Below are positions 38,736 to 47,827 of a stretch of DNA of 64,000 nt, one piece after another. Numbering within the stretch: the stretch's first letter is position 1; each line of letters opens with the position of its first letter. The stretch comes from Shewanella sp. ANA-3 (GTDB lineage Bacteria; Pseudomonadota; Gammaproteobacteria; Enterobacterales; Shewanellaceae): the NCBI RefSeq assembly GCF_000203935.1, contig NC_008577.1, positions 1,178,001 through 1,242,000 on the forward strand, read 5' to 3'. The notes beneath the pieces were generated by a model, which saw only the letters and a list, made by a program, of their open reading frames with translations, had not been told where the DNA came from and ran no database searches. The translations under genes and the position numbers were made by a program.

Positions 38736-39575
38736 ATGAAAAACGTTAAAACTTTAGCTTTAGCTGCTACAGCAGTAGCTGCAATGTCTGGTAACGCATT
38801 TGCTGCAGACCGTTCAGACCTTCACGGTTCTGACTACAAGTGGATGCAGTTCAACGCTATGTACTCTATCGGCGAAAAGCCTGATAACCCAGCTTCTGGC
38901 GACCAACACAACTACTTAGAAATGGAGTTCGGCGGCCGTTCTGGTATTTTCGATCTGTATGGTTATGTTGACGTATTCAACTTAGCAAACGAGAACACCA
39001 AAGACGGTGACAAGAACCCAGGTTCAGGCACCAGCAAACTGTTCATGAAATTTGCTCCACGTGTTTCTATCGATGCATTAACTGGTAAAGATTTATCTTT
39101 CGGTCCAGTACAAGAAGTTTACTTCTCTACTCTGTTCAACTGGGACGGTCTGAACGGTGAAGGCGTTAACTCTACTTTCTGGGGTGTTGGTGCTGACGTA
39201 AACGTGCCTTGGTTAGGCAAAACAGGTATGAACCTGTACGGTTATTACGACATGAACGCGAAAGAGTGGAACGGTTACCAATTCTCTGCTAACTGGTTCA
39301 AGCCTTTCTACTTCTTCGACAACAAGAGCTTCCTGTCATTCCAAGGTTACATCGATTACCAATTCGGTGCTGACGAAGACAAGACTGCTTTCGTACCAAA
39401 AACCTCTAACGGTGGTAACATCTTCTTCGGTCTATACTGGCACTCAGATCGTTACGCTCTGGGCTATGGCTTGAAAGGCTTCAAAGACGTTTACCTGTTA
39501 GAAGACGGTGCTGGTGCACTGGCTCTAGAATCAACAGGTTGGTCTCACTACCTGTCAGCTACTTACAAGTTCTAA
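38736..39575 (+). CDS. Tsx-like nucleoside-specific outer-membrane channel
   Basis: A beta-barrel porin of the Tsx/OmpK family, 279 residues. A Sec signal peptide ends AFA-A near residue 23. The mature protein has alternating aromatic/polar strands, such as HNYLEMEFGGRSG, NLYGYYDMN and FKPFYFFDNKSFLSFQGYIDY, and ends in a C-terminal aromatic (ATYKF), the outer-membrane insertion signal. The second of two adjacent ATGs is used because GGGG is 6 nt before it. It probably feeds nucleosides to NupC. Confidence 0.9.
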   Translation: MKNVKTLALAATAVAAMSGNAFAADRSDLHGSDYKWMQFNAMYSIGEKPDNPASGDQHNYLEMEFGGRSGIFDLYGYVDVFNLANENTKDGDKNPGSGTSKLFMKFAPRVSIDALTGKDLSFGPVQEVYFSTLFNWDGLNGEGVNSTFWGVGADVNVPWLGKTGMNLYGYYDMNAKEWNGYQFSANWFKPFYFFDNKSFLSFQGYIDYQFGADEDKTAFVPKTSNGGNIFFGLYWHSDRYALGYGLKGFKDVYLLEDGAGALALESTGWSHYLSATYKF

Positions 39576-39593
39576 TTTCTTGTAAAAGCCGTT

Positions 39594-39620
39594 GGAGCCG
39601 CGATGGCGGCTCCATCTTTT
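39594..39620 (+). terminator. Terminator of the Tsx-like gene
   Basis: GGAGCCGC and GCGGCTCC form an 8-bp perfect stem with a GATG loop, followed by ATCTTTT. It lies about 20 bp after the stop. Confidence 0.8.
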
Positions 39621-39852
39621 ATGTGTCATGAATCTTTATCTAAACCCATTTATAATTTGAGCAGTGCGTTTATATAAAGGTTTGTGTTTTTCTCGCGCTA
39701 AAACGGATTTTTCGCGGAAAAGTAGGAACAAGACATTATTCGTATCCTCTCTTCCGGTCTTCAAGGATTCAAGTCGTGATCACTTATAGTTCATTTAAGT
39801 GTCAGGATGCGTATGTGTTATGCATAGGCAAGATTGAATACCTAATAAAAAT

Positions 39853-39875
39853 GTAATTTGCCCTACACAAATTAC
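39853..39875. promoter_or_regulatory. Inverted repeat upstream of deoC, possible operator
   Basis: GTAATTTG and CAAATTAC are exact reverse complements separated by 7 bp, 115 bp upstream of the deoC start. Half-site size and spacing fit a dimeric repressor of the deo genes, but no named regulator can be assigned by eye. Confidence 0.55.
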
Positions 39876-39989
39876 TCGGCATCGCCTGAAGGCCCGGCCA
39901 TATAAAAATAATCAAAATAATGCCAGCTCTGAGCGTTGCGTATAAGCGACTGATTTCTATTTATTTGTTTTTTATTTTGGAGAGCTATT

Positions 39990-40760
39990 ATGACTGATTT
40001 AAAAAAAGCAGCACAACGCGCCATCGAACTTATGGATTTAACCACCTTAAACGATGACGATACCGATCAGAAAGTGATCGACCTGTGTCACAAAGCCGTG
40101 ACACCAGCGGGTAATACTGCTGCCATCTGTATCTATCCTCGCTTCATTCCTATCGCACGTAAGACCCTCGATGAGCTGGGCGCAGAAGACATTCAAATCG
40201 CAACAGTAACCAATTTCCCACACGGTAACGATGATATTGCTATTGCTGTATTAGAAACCCGTGCCGCCGTTGCCTATGGTGCCGATGAAGTTGACGTGGT
40301 ATTCCCATACCGCGCGCTGATGGAAGGTAACGAAAGTGTCGGTTACGAGTTAGTCAAAGCCTGTAAAGAAGCCTGTGGCGATGTATTACTGAAAGTGATT
40401 ATCGAATCAGGTGTATTAGCCGATCCTGCGCTTATCCGCCGCGCCTCTGAACTGTCTATCGATGCGGGTGCTGATTTTATCAAGACCTCTACCGGTAAAG
40501 TACCTGTCAACGCGACCCTTGAAGCGGCCGAAATCATGCTGACTGTGATCAGTGAAAAGAACACCAAAGTGGGCTTTAAGCCTGCTGGCGGCGTACGTGA
40601 TGCTGCTCAAGCTGCAGAGTTTTTAGGTGTGGCTGAGCGTATTCTCGGTGCGGATTGGGTCTCTCCACGTACCTTTAGATTTGGTGCTTCAAGCTTACTC
40701 AACAGCTTGTTACACACATTAGAATTAGCCGATGCGCCTAAGCCGACTCAAGGCTATTAA
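39990..40760 (+). CDS. deoC: Deoxyribose-phosphate aldolase
   Basis: Splits deoxyribose-5-phosphate to acetaldehyde and glyceraldehyde-3-phosphate, the last step of deoxynucleoside catabolism. The 256-residue protein has [17 protein letters not shown], the Schiff-base segment DFIKTSTGK with the catalytic Lys, and [10 protein letters not shown] with the second essential Lys. Length is close to the 259 of E. coli DeoC. GGAGAG precedes the ATG. A long inverted repeat separates it from deoA. Confidence 0.97.
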   Translation: MTDLKKAAQRAIELMDLTTLNDDDTDQKVIDLCHKAVTPAGNTAAICIYPRFIPIARKTLDELGAEDIQIATVTNFPHGNDDIAIAVLETRAAVAYGADEVDVVFPYRALMEGNESVGYELVKACKEACGDVLLKVIIESGVLADPALIRRASELSIDAGADFIKTSTGKVPVNATLEAAEIMLTVISEKNTKVGFKPAGGVRDAAQAAEFLGVAERILGADWVSPRTFRFGASSLLNSLLHTLELADAPKPTQGY

Positions 40761-40831
40761 TCGAACATTGCATCTCGATTAATACCAAAATCGTATATCG
40801 AAACTAATTAAGTGTGACCTAAATCTAGTTG

Positions 40832-40888
40832 GAAACATCAAAACTTCGATAGCATGTAATTGTAATATTGCTACAGTTTTGATGTTTC
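40832..40888. repeat. 57-bp element with perfect 14-bp inverted arms between deoC and deoA
   Basis: GAAACATCAAAACT (40832-40845) and AGTTTTGATGTTTC (40875-40888) are exact reverse complements. The 29-bp interior holds a further TAGCA/TGCTA pairing and two TGTAAT direct repeats. No T-run follows. It could be an extended mRNA hairpin between two operon genes or a pair of operator half-sites about 43 bp apart. Confidence 0.75.
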
Positions 40889-40944
40889 ATTGCAAAGCTA
40901 AATAACGGATATGTTGTATTAGTATTTAGCTTGGAGGCAGTATC

Positions 40945-42276
40945 ATGTTTCTAGCTCAGGAAATTATACGTAAGAAACGCAATGGGTTAGCCTTAAGTAC
41001 AGAAGAGATCCAGTTCTTCGTTAAGGGCATAACCACTAATGCAGTGTCGGAAGGTCAGATCGCCGCACTAGGCATGGCTGTGTATTTTAATGACATGAAT
41101 ATGGATGAAAGAATCGCTTTGACCACGGCAATGCGCGATTCTGGCACTGTACTCAACTGGCAATCACTTGGTCTGAATGGCCCTGTCATCGATAAACACA
41201 GTACAGGTGGTGTCGGTGATGTGATTAGTCTCATGCTCGGCCCCATGGCTGCGGCTTGCGGTGGTTATGTGCCGATGATTTCGGGTCGCGGACTCGGACA
41301 CACAGGCGGTACGCTCGATAAGTTCGACGCTATTCCCGGTTATCAAACCGAACCTTCGAGTGAATTGTTCCGCAAAGTAGTTAAAGACGTTGGTGTGGCG
41401 ATTATCGGCCAAACTGGCGATCTGGTTCCCGCCGATAAACGTTTTTATTCCATCCGTGACAACACTGCGACCGTCGAATCCATCTCCCTCATCACCGCCT
41501 CAATTCTCTCTAAGAAATTAGCTTGTAGTCTCGATGCATTGGCGATGGACGTCAAAGTCGGTAGCGGCGCATTTATGCCAACTTACGAAGCCTCTGAAGA
41601 GCTTGCTCGCAGCATTGCGGCGGTAGCCAATGGCGCAGGTACTAAAACGACGGCCTTACTCACCGACATGAACCAAGTGTTAGCCTCATGTGCGGGTAAT
41701 GCGGTTGAAGTGAAAGAAGCCATCGATTTTTTAACCGGTGCTTACCGTAATCCTCGCCTCTACGCAGTGACTATGGGGCTATGTGCCGAGATGTTACTCC
41801 TGGGTGGTCTGGCGAGCGATGAAGCCGATGCCCGTGCCAAGTTGAACCGCGTGCTAGACAACGGCCGTGCTGCCGAGATCTTTGGCAAGATGGTTTCAGG
41901 CCTCGGTGGCCCCGTCGATTTTGTCGAAAACTACAGTAAGTACTTACCGCAATCACAAATTATTCGCCCTGTCTTTGCGGATACCCAAGGTTATGCTTAC
42001 AGCATGGATACCCGCGAACTCGGTTTAGCCGTGGTTACCTTAGGTGGTGGTCGTCGCAAACCTGGTGATGCACTCGACTACAGTGTTGGTTTGACGCAAG
42101 TCTGTGCCCTTGGCGATAAAATTGATGCTTCTACGCCGATTGCTGTGATCCACGCGCAATCTGAAGAAGCCTTTGCGCAGGCAGAAGAAGCGGTGAAAAA
42201 AGCGATTCATATCGATGAAGTCGCTCCAGAAAAAACACCTGAGATCTATGCTTATATTCGAGCTTCGGATCTTTAA
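40945..42276 (+). CDS. deoA: Thymidine phosphorylase
   Basis: Phosphorolyses thymidine and deoxyuridine to base and deoxyribose-1-phosphate. The 443-residue protein has [19 protein letters not shown], a glycine-rich phosphate-binding stretch, and [20 protein letters not shown], the pyrimidine-phosphorylase signature. A basic GGGRRKPGD segment lies near the C-terminus. Length is close to E. coli DeoA (440). GGAGG lies before the ATG. deoB follows 9 bp later. Confidence 0.97.
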   Translation: MFLAQEIIRKKRNGLALSTEEIQFFVKGITTNAVSEGQIAALGMAVYFNDMNMDERIALTTAMRDSGTVLNWQSLGLNGPVIDKHSTGGVGDVISLMLGPMAAACGGYVPMISGRGLGHTGGTLDKFDAIPGYQTEPSSELFRKVVKDVGVAIIGQTGDLVPADKRFYSIRDNTATVESISLITASILSKKLACSLDALAMDVKVGSGAFMPTYEASEELARSIAAVANGAGTKTTALLTDMNQVLASCAGNAVEVKEAIDFLTGAYRNPRLYAVTMGLCAEMLLLGGLASDEADARAKLNRVLDNGRAAEIFGKMVSGLGGPVDFVENYSKYLPQSQIIRPVFADTQGYAYSMDTRELGLAVVTLGGGRRKPGDALDYSVGLTQVCALGDKIDASTPIAVIHAQSEEAFAQAEEAVKKAIHIDEVAPEKTPEIYAYIRASDL

Positions 42277-42285
42277 GGAAGAATT

Positions 42286-43500
42286 ATGAAACGTACAGTT
42301 ATAATGATGTTGGATTCCTTTGGCGTGGGCGCTGCTGGTGACGCCGCCAAGTTTGGGGATCTAGGTTCTGACACATTTGGCCATATCGCTAAAGCGTGTG
42401 CCGAAGGTGAAGCCGATATCGGCCGTGAAGGTCCGTTAACGCTGCCAAACTTGGCCCGTTTAGGGTTAGCCCATGCGGCGATGGAAAGCACGGGGGCGTT
42501 TGCTCCAGGCTTTGCGGACAATGTTGAGTTGATTGGTGCCTATGGCCATGCTCAGGAATTAAGTTCGGGTAAAGATACCCCGAGCGGTCACTGGGAAATG
42601 GCGGGAGTACCCGTATTATTCGAATGGGGCTATTTTAGCGAGCACCAAAACTCATTCCCTAAAGAGCTGACCGATAAGATTTTGGCCCGTGCGGGACTCG
42701 ATGGCTTTTTAGGTAACTGCCATGCTTCTGGTACTACTATTCTGGAAGAATTAGGCGAAGAGCACATGCGCTCTGGTAAGCCAATTTTTTACACCTCGGC
42801 AGATTCTGTATTCCAGATTGCATGCCATGAAGGCACATTTGGCTTAGAAAATTTATATCGTCTTTGCGAAATCGCCCGTGAAGAGTTAGAACCTTATAAC
42901 ATTGGCCGCGTGATTGCGCGTCCATTCGATGGTACTGGCCCAAGCGACTTTGCTCGTACTGGTAACCGTAAGGATTACTCCCTCGAGCCGCCAGCGAAGA
43001 CAGTGTTAGATAAGTTAAAAGCCGCCGGTGGTGAAGTGGTGAGTGTGGGCAAGATTGCCGACATTTACGCTTACTGTGGCATCACCAAAAAGGTGAAGGC
43101 AAACGGTTTAGAAGCGTTATTTGATGCAACGTTAGCCGAAGTGAAATCAGCGGGTGAAAATACTATCGTATTCACTAACTTTGTTGATTTTGACTCCCAC
43201 TATGGCCACCGCCGTGATGTAGCAGGTTATGCGAAAGGGCTGGAGTATTTCGACTCGCGTTTACCTGAAATGCTGGCGCTGCTGGATGAGGACGATCTGT
43301 TAATCCTCACCGCTGACCATGGTTGCGACCCAACATGGCAAGGTACTGACCATACTCGTGAATATGTGCCTGTATTGGCCTATGGCGCAGGGCTGAAAGC
43401 GGGGTCACTCGGTCGCCGTAACAGTTTCGCCGATATCGGTCAATCTATCGCAAGCTACTTCAAGCTTGAGCCGATGGAATACGGTGAGTCGTTTATCTAA
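42286..43500 (+). CDS. deoB: Phosphopentomutase
   Basis: Converts deoxyribose-1-phosphate to deoxyribose-5-phosphate. The 404-residue protein belongs to the alkaline-phosphatase superfamily: metal-binding [10 protein letters not shown] at the start, [11 protein letters not shown] with the phosphorylated Thr, [13 protein letters not shown], and [22 protein letters not shown]. It starts 9 bp after deoA, with AAGGA upstream. Confidence 0.97.
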   Translation: MKRTVIMMLDSFGVGAAGDAAKFGDLGSDTFGHIAKACAEGEADIGREGPLTLPNLARLGLAHAAMESTGAFAPGFADNVELIGAYGHAQELSSGKDTPSGHWEMAGVPVLFEWGYFSEHQNSFPKELTDKILARAGLDGFLGNCHASGTTILEELGEEHMRSGKPIFYTSADSVFQIACHEGTFGLENLYRLCEIAREELEPYNIGRVIARPFDGTGPSDFARTGNRKDYSLEPPAKTVLDKLKAAGGEVVSVGKIADIYAYCGITKKVKANGLEALFDATLAEVKSAGENTIVFTNFVDFDSHYGHRRDVAGYAKGLEYFDSRLPEMLALLDEDDLLILTADHGCDPTWQGTDHTREYVPVLAYGAGLKAGSLGRRNSFADIGQSIASYFKLEPMEYGESFI

Positions 43501-43522
43501 GTAAACGTGCAAGATCTCGATT

Positions 43523-43545
43523 TGGCGGCCAACATTGGGCCGCCA
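43523..43545 (+). repeat. Hairpin between deoB and deoD
   Basis: TGGCGGCC and GGCCGCCA form an 8-bp perfect stem with a 7-nt loop, 23 bp after the deoB stop. There is no T-run, so it may protect the deoCAB part of the mRNA rather than terminate. Confidence 0.5.
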
Positions 43546-43591
43546 GTAAACAAAGACTTAAGTCTTAATAAAATAAACAGGGGTTATTTCG

Positions 43592-44302
43592 ATGGCAACA
43601 CCACACATTAATGCTGTAGAGGGCGCATTCGCTGAGACAGTTCTGTTTCCAGGCGATCCATTACGTGCAAAATATATTGCTGAAACATTCTTAGAAAATG
43701 TTGAGCAAGTGACTGACGTTCGAAACATGCTAGGTTTTACCGGTACTTACAAAGGTAAACGTATTTCTGTTATGGGTTCAGGCATGGGTATTCCTTCATG
43801 CTCAATCTATGCAACTGAATTAATTAAAGACTACGGTGTTAAGAACCTGATCCGCGTGGGTACTTGTGGCGCGATCAGCACTGACGTTAAAGTGCGCGAT
43901 GTGATCATCGGCATGGGTGCTTGTACCGATTCTCAAGTTAACCGTTTACGTTTCAAAGGCCAAGATTTCGCTGCTATCGCGAACTACGAGCTGATGAATG
44001 CCGTGATCGAATCTGCCAAAGTGAAAGGCACTAAGATCCGTGTTGGTAACGTTTTCTCTGCCGATCTGTTCTACACTCCTGATCCACAAATGTTTGACGT
44101 GATGGAAAAAATGGGCGTGTTAGGCGTAGAGATGGAAGCCGCTGGTTTATATGGTGTTGCCCATGAATTCGGTGCTCGTGCACTGTGTGTGGTAACTGTA
44201 TCTGACCATATCCGTACTGGCGAGAAAACCACTTCTGATGAGCGTCAAACCACGTTCAACGATATGATCGTGATGACATTAGACGCAGCAATTACGCTGT
44301 AA
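43592..44302 (+). CDS. deoD: Purine-nucleoside phosphorylase
   Basis: A hexameric-type (class I bacterial) purine-nucleoside phosphorylase that splits purine (deoxy)nucleosides. The 236-residue protein has the phosphate-binding [25 protein letters not shown] (PNP/UDP family signature), and [12 protein letters not shown] with purine-site Glu, then VSDHIRTGE. It closes the deo cluster and is followed by a strong terminator. Confidence 0.97.
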   Translation: MATPHINAVEGAFAETVLFPGDPLRAKYIAETFLENVEQVTDVRNMLGFTGTYKGKRISVMGSGMGIPSCSIYATELIKDYGVKNLIRVGTCGAISTDVKVRDVIIGMGACTDSQVNRLRFKGQDFAAIANYELMNAVIESAKVKGTKIRVGNVFSADLFYTPDPQMFDVMEKMGVLGVEMEAAGLYGVAHEFGARALCVVTVSDHIRTGEKTTSDERQTTFNDMIVMTLDAAITL

Positions 44303-44321
44303 TCTGTCGCTAATCTCGTTA

Positions 44322-44357
44322 TAAAAAAAGGGTTCGCATTGCGAACCCTTTTTTATT
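44322..44357 (+). terminator. Terminator of deoD / deo cluster
   Basis: AAAAAAAGGGTTCGC and GCGAACCCTTTTTT form a long perfect stem with an ATT loop and a T-run, 20 bp after the deoD stop. Confidence 0.93.
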
Positions 44358-44469
44358 GCCTCGTATCTTCAAGTTCAATCGGCTTAGCTGTGTTGCTGGC
44401 TCTTAGATGGATAATTTTGCAAGGCGGCGCTGAACCCAAGACGCTTCAGTTTGGGCAGATACGCTTCTA

Positions 44470-45654
44470 TTAACCCGTAGAATCGGTATCTAAATCGCTC
44501 GGTTGTGCCGGGGCTTTCTCCGCGGTGGATTTGGCCGCATTGGTTTTGACTCGGCGCACCGATTTAACCTTAGGTTTATTTGGTGCTGGCGTAGAGCTTT
44601 GCGACTCAGTTGTTGAAGCTGTCGCTTGGGTCGTCTGTTCCTTGGTATCCGCTTTAGACTGAGACAGAGACGTAGACTCAGATGATGCCCCATCCTTTGT
44701 ATCTTTCTCTGGTTTAAGCTCTGGCTTCACATCAAGCGCTTTCTCTGATGCTACGAGTTCTGGCGCAAGCACAGCTTTTGTCCCTGTGGTTGCTTTGGTT
44801 TTCCTTGCTTTAGGTTCGGCAATTGCTTCGTTGCTGTCTTCATCCGGCGCTTTACCTGCTGCCGATTTATCCAAGGGCTGAGTGTCGAGATCTGTTGCTG
44901 CTTTGCTTTCTTTTGCCTTCTTAGCTTCTGTTGGCTTTTGCTGAGCCTCAGTGTCACTTGCGATAACTGCATCCTGCTGCGTATCTTGATTATCCGCGGC
45001 TGTAGGTTCCTCGGCTGCTTTTATGGCTTTATTCTTCTTAGGGTTTTTACGCAATTTGGCGCGGGTGCGACGTCGGTCAAAATCGGCGCGCTTAAAGGAC
45101 AAGGCGCGTGATAACAACATGCCGATAAGGCCGGCAACCAGCAGCATCATTTGCTGCTGCTCCATATTCAGGTTATGTGCCTCTTTGATTTCATTAAAAA
45201 ATAGTTTGGTATCGAGTCTAACCTCGACATAGCCTAAATTTTTTCCATCTTGGATCACGGGTTCGACATAGGGCGGATACTTGCTTAGGAGCAAACTCAT
45301 GTCTTCGGATTCGGGATCTAAGGCTTCATTGGTCAGGCTTTGGGCGAAGGCTAAGCGTATACCTTGGTCGCTGAAAATAGCCGCCGACATCACCTTAGGA
45401 TCTTCGACTAAGGCGCTGGCCAGCCATTGGAGCTGTTCATCGTTTTGCAATTGCAGGGCGGGCGCCGCGCTGTAGGCCGTTTGTTGCACCAGTAATCTGG
45501 CCATCTTTTGCGTTTGGGACTTTAGAAGCAGCTGACCTTGTAGTAGGCTTGTCTGCCACAATTGCACTAAGCCGACCATCAAGGTCAAGGCGATGGCGAT
45601 TTGGAGCAGTCTACTGATTTTATGGCTTTTCTTTAGCCCTTTAAGATATAACAC
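44470..45654 (-). CDS. Smp/AhpA-like inner-membrane protein with long charged tail
   Basis: A protein of 394 residues. Residues 1-200 resemble the Smp (YtjB, haemolysin-regulator-like) family: TM1 (about 17-33), a periplasmic domain (34-168), TM2 (169-187), then a basic cytoplasmic stretch. E. coli Smp is about 214 residues and ends there; this one adds about 190 residues rich in Ala, Lys, Glu, Thr and Ser with no folded domain evident. The GTG start has AAGGG 5 nt upstream. It is divergent from serB, as smp is in E. coli. Function is not known with certainty. Confidence 0.8.
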   Translation of the reverse strand: MLYLKGLKKSHKISRLLQIAIALTLMVGLVQLWQTSLLQGQLLLKSQTQKMARLLVQQTAYSAAPALQLQNDEQLQWLASALVEDPKVMSAAIFSDQGIRLAFAQSLTNEALDPESEDMSLLLSKYPPYVEPVIQDGKNLGYVEVRLDTKLFFNEIKEAHNLNMEQQQMMLLVAGLIGMLLSRALSFKRADFDRRRTRAKLRKNPKKNKAIKAAEEPTAADNQDTQQDAVIASDTEAQQKPTEAKKAKESKAATDLDTQPLDKSAAGKAPDEDSNEAIAEPKARKTKATTGTKAVLAPELVASEKALDVKPELKPEKDTKDGASSESTSLSQSKADTKEQTTQATASTTESQSSTPAPNKPKVKSVRRVKTNAAKSTAEKAPAQPSDLDTDSTG

Positions 45655-45733
45655 TTTGACCCTTAATAGTTAGAGCGCTTGCCTAATCATAATTGATTCT
45701 GAGTGAGCCCGATAGTTGGAGAACACGAGTCCT

Positions 45734-46726
45734 ATGGAAAGCTTGAACCAAAATGCGCTGTTTGTATGGTTAGCTGCTAGCCCTTCACCTCGCTTTGAAT
45801 ATCAGGGGCTCAGTTTCGAGACTTATCAGGAATCGTCTACGCGGCCATCCCAGAGCGGATTTGCTATGCGTCTGATTTACGAAGATTTAAGCATTGAAGA
45901 CTCATTAGCGGCTTGGATTGTTTCTCTGGCTAAAAGCCTTAAATTAACTTCGCTCTCCATCGCACCTATTCGCCGTCAAGTCGCGCTGCATTGTGTTGAA
46001 TTAGCGCTTCCCGTGGAGCCGAGTGCCGAGTTGTTAGCCACTTGTCCATCACTGGTGGAGTTACACCTTATTCGCGGCCCATTACCTAAACTGAGCGAGC
46101 CCGGTTTACTGGTGATGGACATGGATTCTACCGCGATCCAAATTGAATGTATCGACGAACTTGCCGCTATGGCAGGGGTCGGCGAGCAAGTGGCGGCAAT
46201 CACAGAGCGCGCCATGCAAGGCGAGCTCGATTTCGAGCAGAGTTTGCGCCAAAGGGTTGCCCAACTTCAGGGCGCCGATGCCAAGATTATTCAAACCTTG
46301 TGTGACACTTTGCCACTGATGCCGGGCCTTGAGGCCATGCTGACCGAGCTTAAGTCGCACCATTGGCGTTTGGTTGTCGCGTCAGGCGGTTTCACGCCGT
46401 TTGTAGGTCACTTAAAACAGCTGCTGAATTTAGACGCGGCCTTTGCCAATGAATTAGTGATTGCGGACGGTAAGCTTGCGGGAACCGTCACGGGGAAAGT
46501 CGTCGATGCCCAGTTTAAGGCCTATGTGGTTAACCGTTGTAGCCAAGACTGGCAGATCCCTGCTGGGCAGCGTGTCGCCATCGGTGACGGTGCCAACGAT
46601 ATCCCTATGGTTCAGGCGGCGGACTTTGGGATTGCCTTCCATGCCAAGCCTAAACTTGCGGCAGCGGCGGATGCGCGGATCCGCAGTTTAGATCTGCGTG
46701 TATTGCCTTATCTGCTGCAGTTTTAA
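45734..46726 (+). CDS. serB: Phosphoserine phosphatase
   Basis: Final step of serine synthesis, removing phosphate from O-phosphoserine. The 330-residue protein has an ACT-like N-terminal region (about 1-115) and a HAD domain with the nucleophile motif DMDSTAIQIE, VASGGFTPFV, and GDGANDIPMVQAA. Length is near the 322 of E. coli SerB. The ATG at 45734 fits the family; the frame opens with TTG at 45716. Its terminator lies at 46743. Confidence 0.96.
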   Translation: MESLNQNALFVWLAASPSPRFEYQGLSFETYQESSTRPSQSGFAMRLIYEDLSIEDSLAAWIVSLAKSLKLTSLSIAPIRRQVALHCVELALPVEPSAELLATCPSLVELHLIRGPLPKLSEPGLLVMDMDSTAIQIECIDELAAMAGVGEQVAAITERAMQGELDFEQSLRQRVAQLQGADAKIIQTLCDTLPLMPGLEAMLTELKSHHWRLVVASGGFTPFVGHLKQLLNLDAAFANELVIADGKLAGTVTGKVVDAQFKAYVVNRCSQDWQIPAGQRVAIGDGANDIPMVQAADFGIAFHAKPKLAAAADARIRSLDLRVLPYLLQF

Positions 46727-46742
46727 TTCATCCTCTGTATCC

Positions 46743-46778
46743 GAGTCGTTAACATTAGAGTAATGACTCTTGTTTTTT
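46743..46778 (+). terminator. Terminator of serB
   Basis: GAGTCGTTA and TAATGACTC pair over 9 bp with one G-T pair and a 9-nt loop, followed by TTGTTTTTT. It lies just before the alpha/beta-hydrolase gene. Confidence 0.75.
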
Positions 46779-46808
46779 GACGCTTAGCTGGTAGTTTAGT
46801 GTTCATTA

Positions 46809-47810
46809 ATGGACTACCAGCGACTGACTTTGACTTCCCCTGCATCCCAACACTCGGCGCCAACGCCTGCACAAACTTCCTTCTATATTCCGTACCGAGA
46901 TGGACAGCTGCATCTGCGTCAGTTGTTGCCTGCCAATGCGGATTTTTCGAAGCCACCGATCCTTATGTTGCATGGTGCCATGTCCAATGGCCGGGTATTT
47001 TACAGCCAAAGTGGTCGAGGCTTAGGATGTTTTCTCGCTCAGGCGGGCTTTGTGGTTTATGTGCTGGATACGGCGGGCAGGGGTATGAGTCTGCCCAAAA
47101 TTGCGCGTGGCTTTACTCTGGGGCAAGGGGAGGTGATCCGCGAGCAGCTGCCATTAGTGCAGCAGTCTATTTTGACTATGCATCAACAGCTTTGCCAAGA
47201 ACAGGGAAAGCCTGCACCATCGCAGCTGCATTGGTGTGCGCATTCTTGGGGCGGCGTGTTGATGGCAAGCGCCTTAGCGCGTTATCCCGAATTGCAGCAG
47301 AGTGTGCGGTCGCTGCTGACCTTTGGCAGTAAACGCACGATTCGAGTGAAGTCCTTTAAAAAATGGTTGATGGTCGATGTGTTTTGGAATCGCCTCGCCC
47401 CAAGTTTAGCCGTGGGGCAGGGGTATCTCGCCGCCGATAAGCTGCGTGTCGGTATGGATAACGAGAGCCGCGCCTCGTTAACTCAAAGCATAGATTGGGT
47501 GCGTGGAGAGTGGCTCGACCATGATGATGGCTTCGATTATGGCAAGGCGGCGAAGGCGGCTAACTGGCCCATCGCGTGGTTTATTGCTGGGCAAAACGAT
47601 ACTGTGCTCGGGCATCCCGAAGATGTCGCCGATATGATCTCTGAGTGTGGTTTTCGCCAAGTGAAATACACTCTGCTCTCAAAGGCGAACGGCTTTAAAC
47701 ACGACTATGGTCATGCGGATATGCTGACCCATCTGGATGCGATGGGTGACCATTTTCCGCTGATCCGCGATTGGTATCTCGGGTTTGAATTGGCAGTGTT
47801 AAAAGACTAG
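46809..47810 (+). CDS. Alpha/beta hydrolase of unknown substrate
   Basis: A cytoplasmic hydrolase of 333 residues without a signal peptide. It has the oxyanion-region LMLHGAMSNG, the nucleophile elbow A-H-S-W-G-G, an acidic residue region FIAGQNDTV, and the catalytic His in YGHADML. The alpha/beta-hydrolase fold covers esterases, lipases and many others, and the substrate cannot be told from sequence. No clear ribosome site lies before the ATG. It is convergent with the PilZ gene, whose stop is only 17 bp away. Confidence 0.85.
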   Translation: MDYQRLTLTSPASQHSAPTPAQTSFYIPYRDGQLHLRQLLPANADFSKPPILMLHGAMSNGRVFYSQSGRGLGCFLAQAGFVVYVLDTAGRGMSLPKIARGFTLGQGEVIREQLPLVQQSILTMHQQLCQEQGKPAPSQLHWCAHSWGGVLMASALARYPELQQSVRSLLTFGSKRTIRVKSFKKWLMVDVFWNRLAPSLAVGQGYLAADKLRVGMDNESRASLTQSIDWVRGEWLDHDDGFDYGKAAKAANWPIAWFIAGQNDTVLGHPEDVADMISECGFRQVKYTLLSKANGFKHDYGHADMLTHLDAMGDHFPLIRDWYLGFELAVLKD

Positions 47811-47827
47811 GGCGATGCCCCCCTAGT

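Larger units (their letters stand above)
39576..39989. other. Intergenic region tsx-like / deoC
   Basis: A 414-bp spacer. It contains the porin terminator (39594-39620), an 8-bp inverted repeat (39853-39875) and an AT-rich stretch before deoC, with GGAGAG as ribosome site. No additional coding frame with a credible start was found. Confidence 0.5.

Noticed and set aside
44490..44972. Short minus-strand frames within the tail of the Smp-like gene
   Set aside because: They are alternative frames of a low-complexity Lys/Ala/Gln-rich tail and have no starts with ribosome sites.
46799..47332. A 177-codon plus-strand frame overlapping the alpha/beta-hydrolase gene
   Set aside because: It lies in another frame of 46809-47810, where the catalytic motifs HGAMSNG, AHSWGG and GHAD are all in order. 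The overlapping frame has no recognisable protein.
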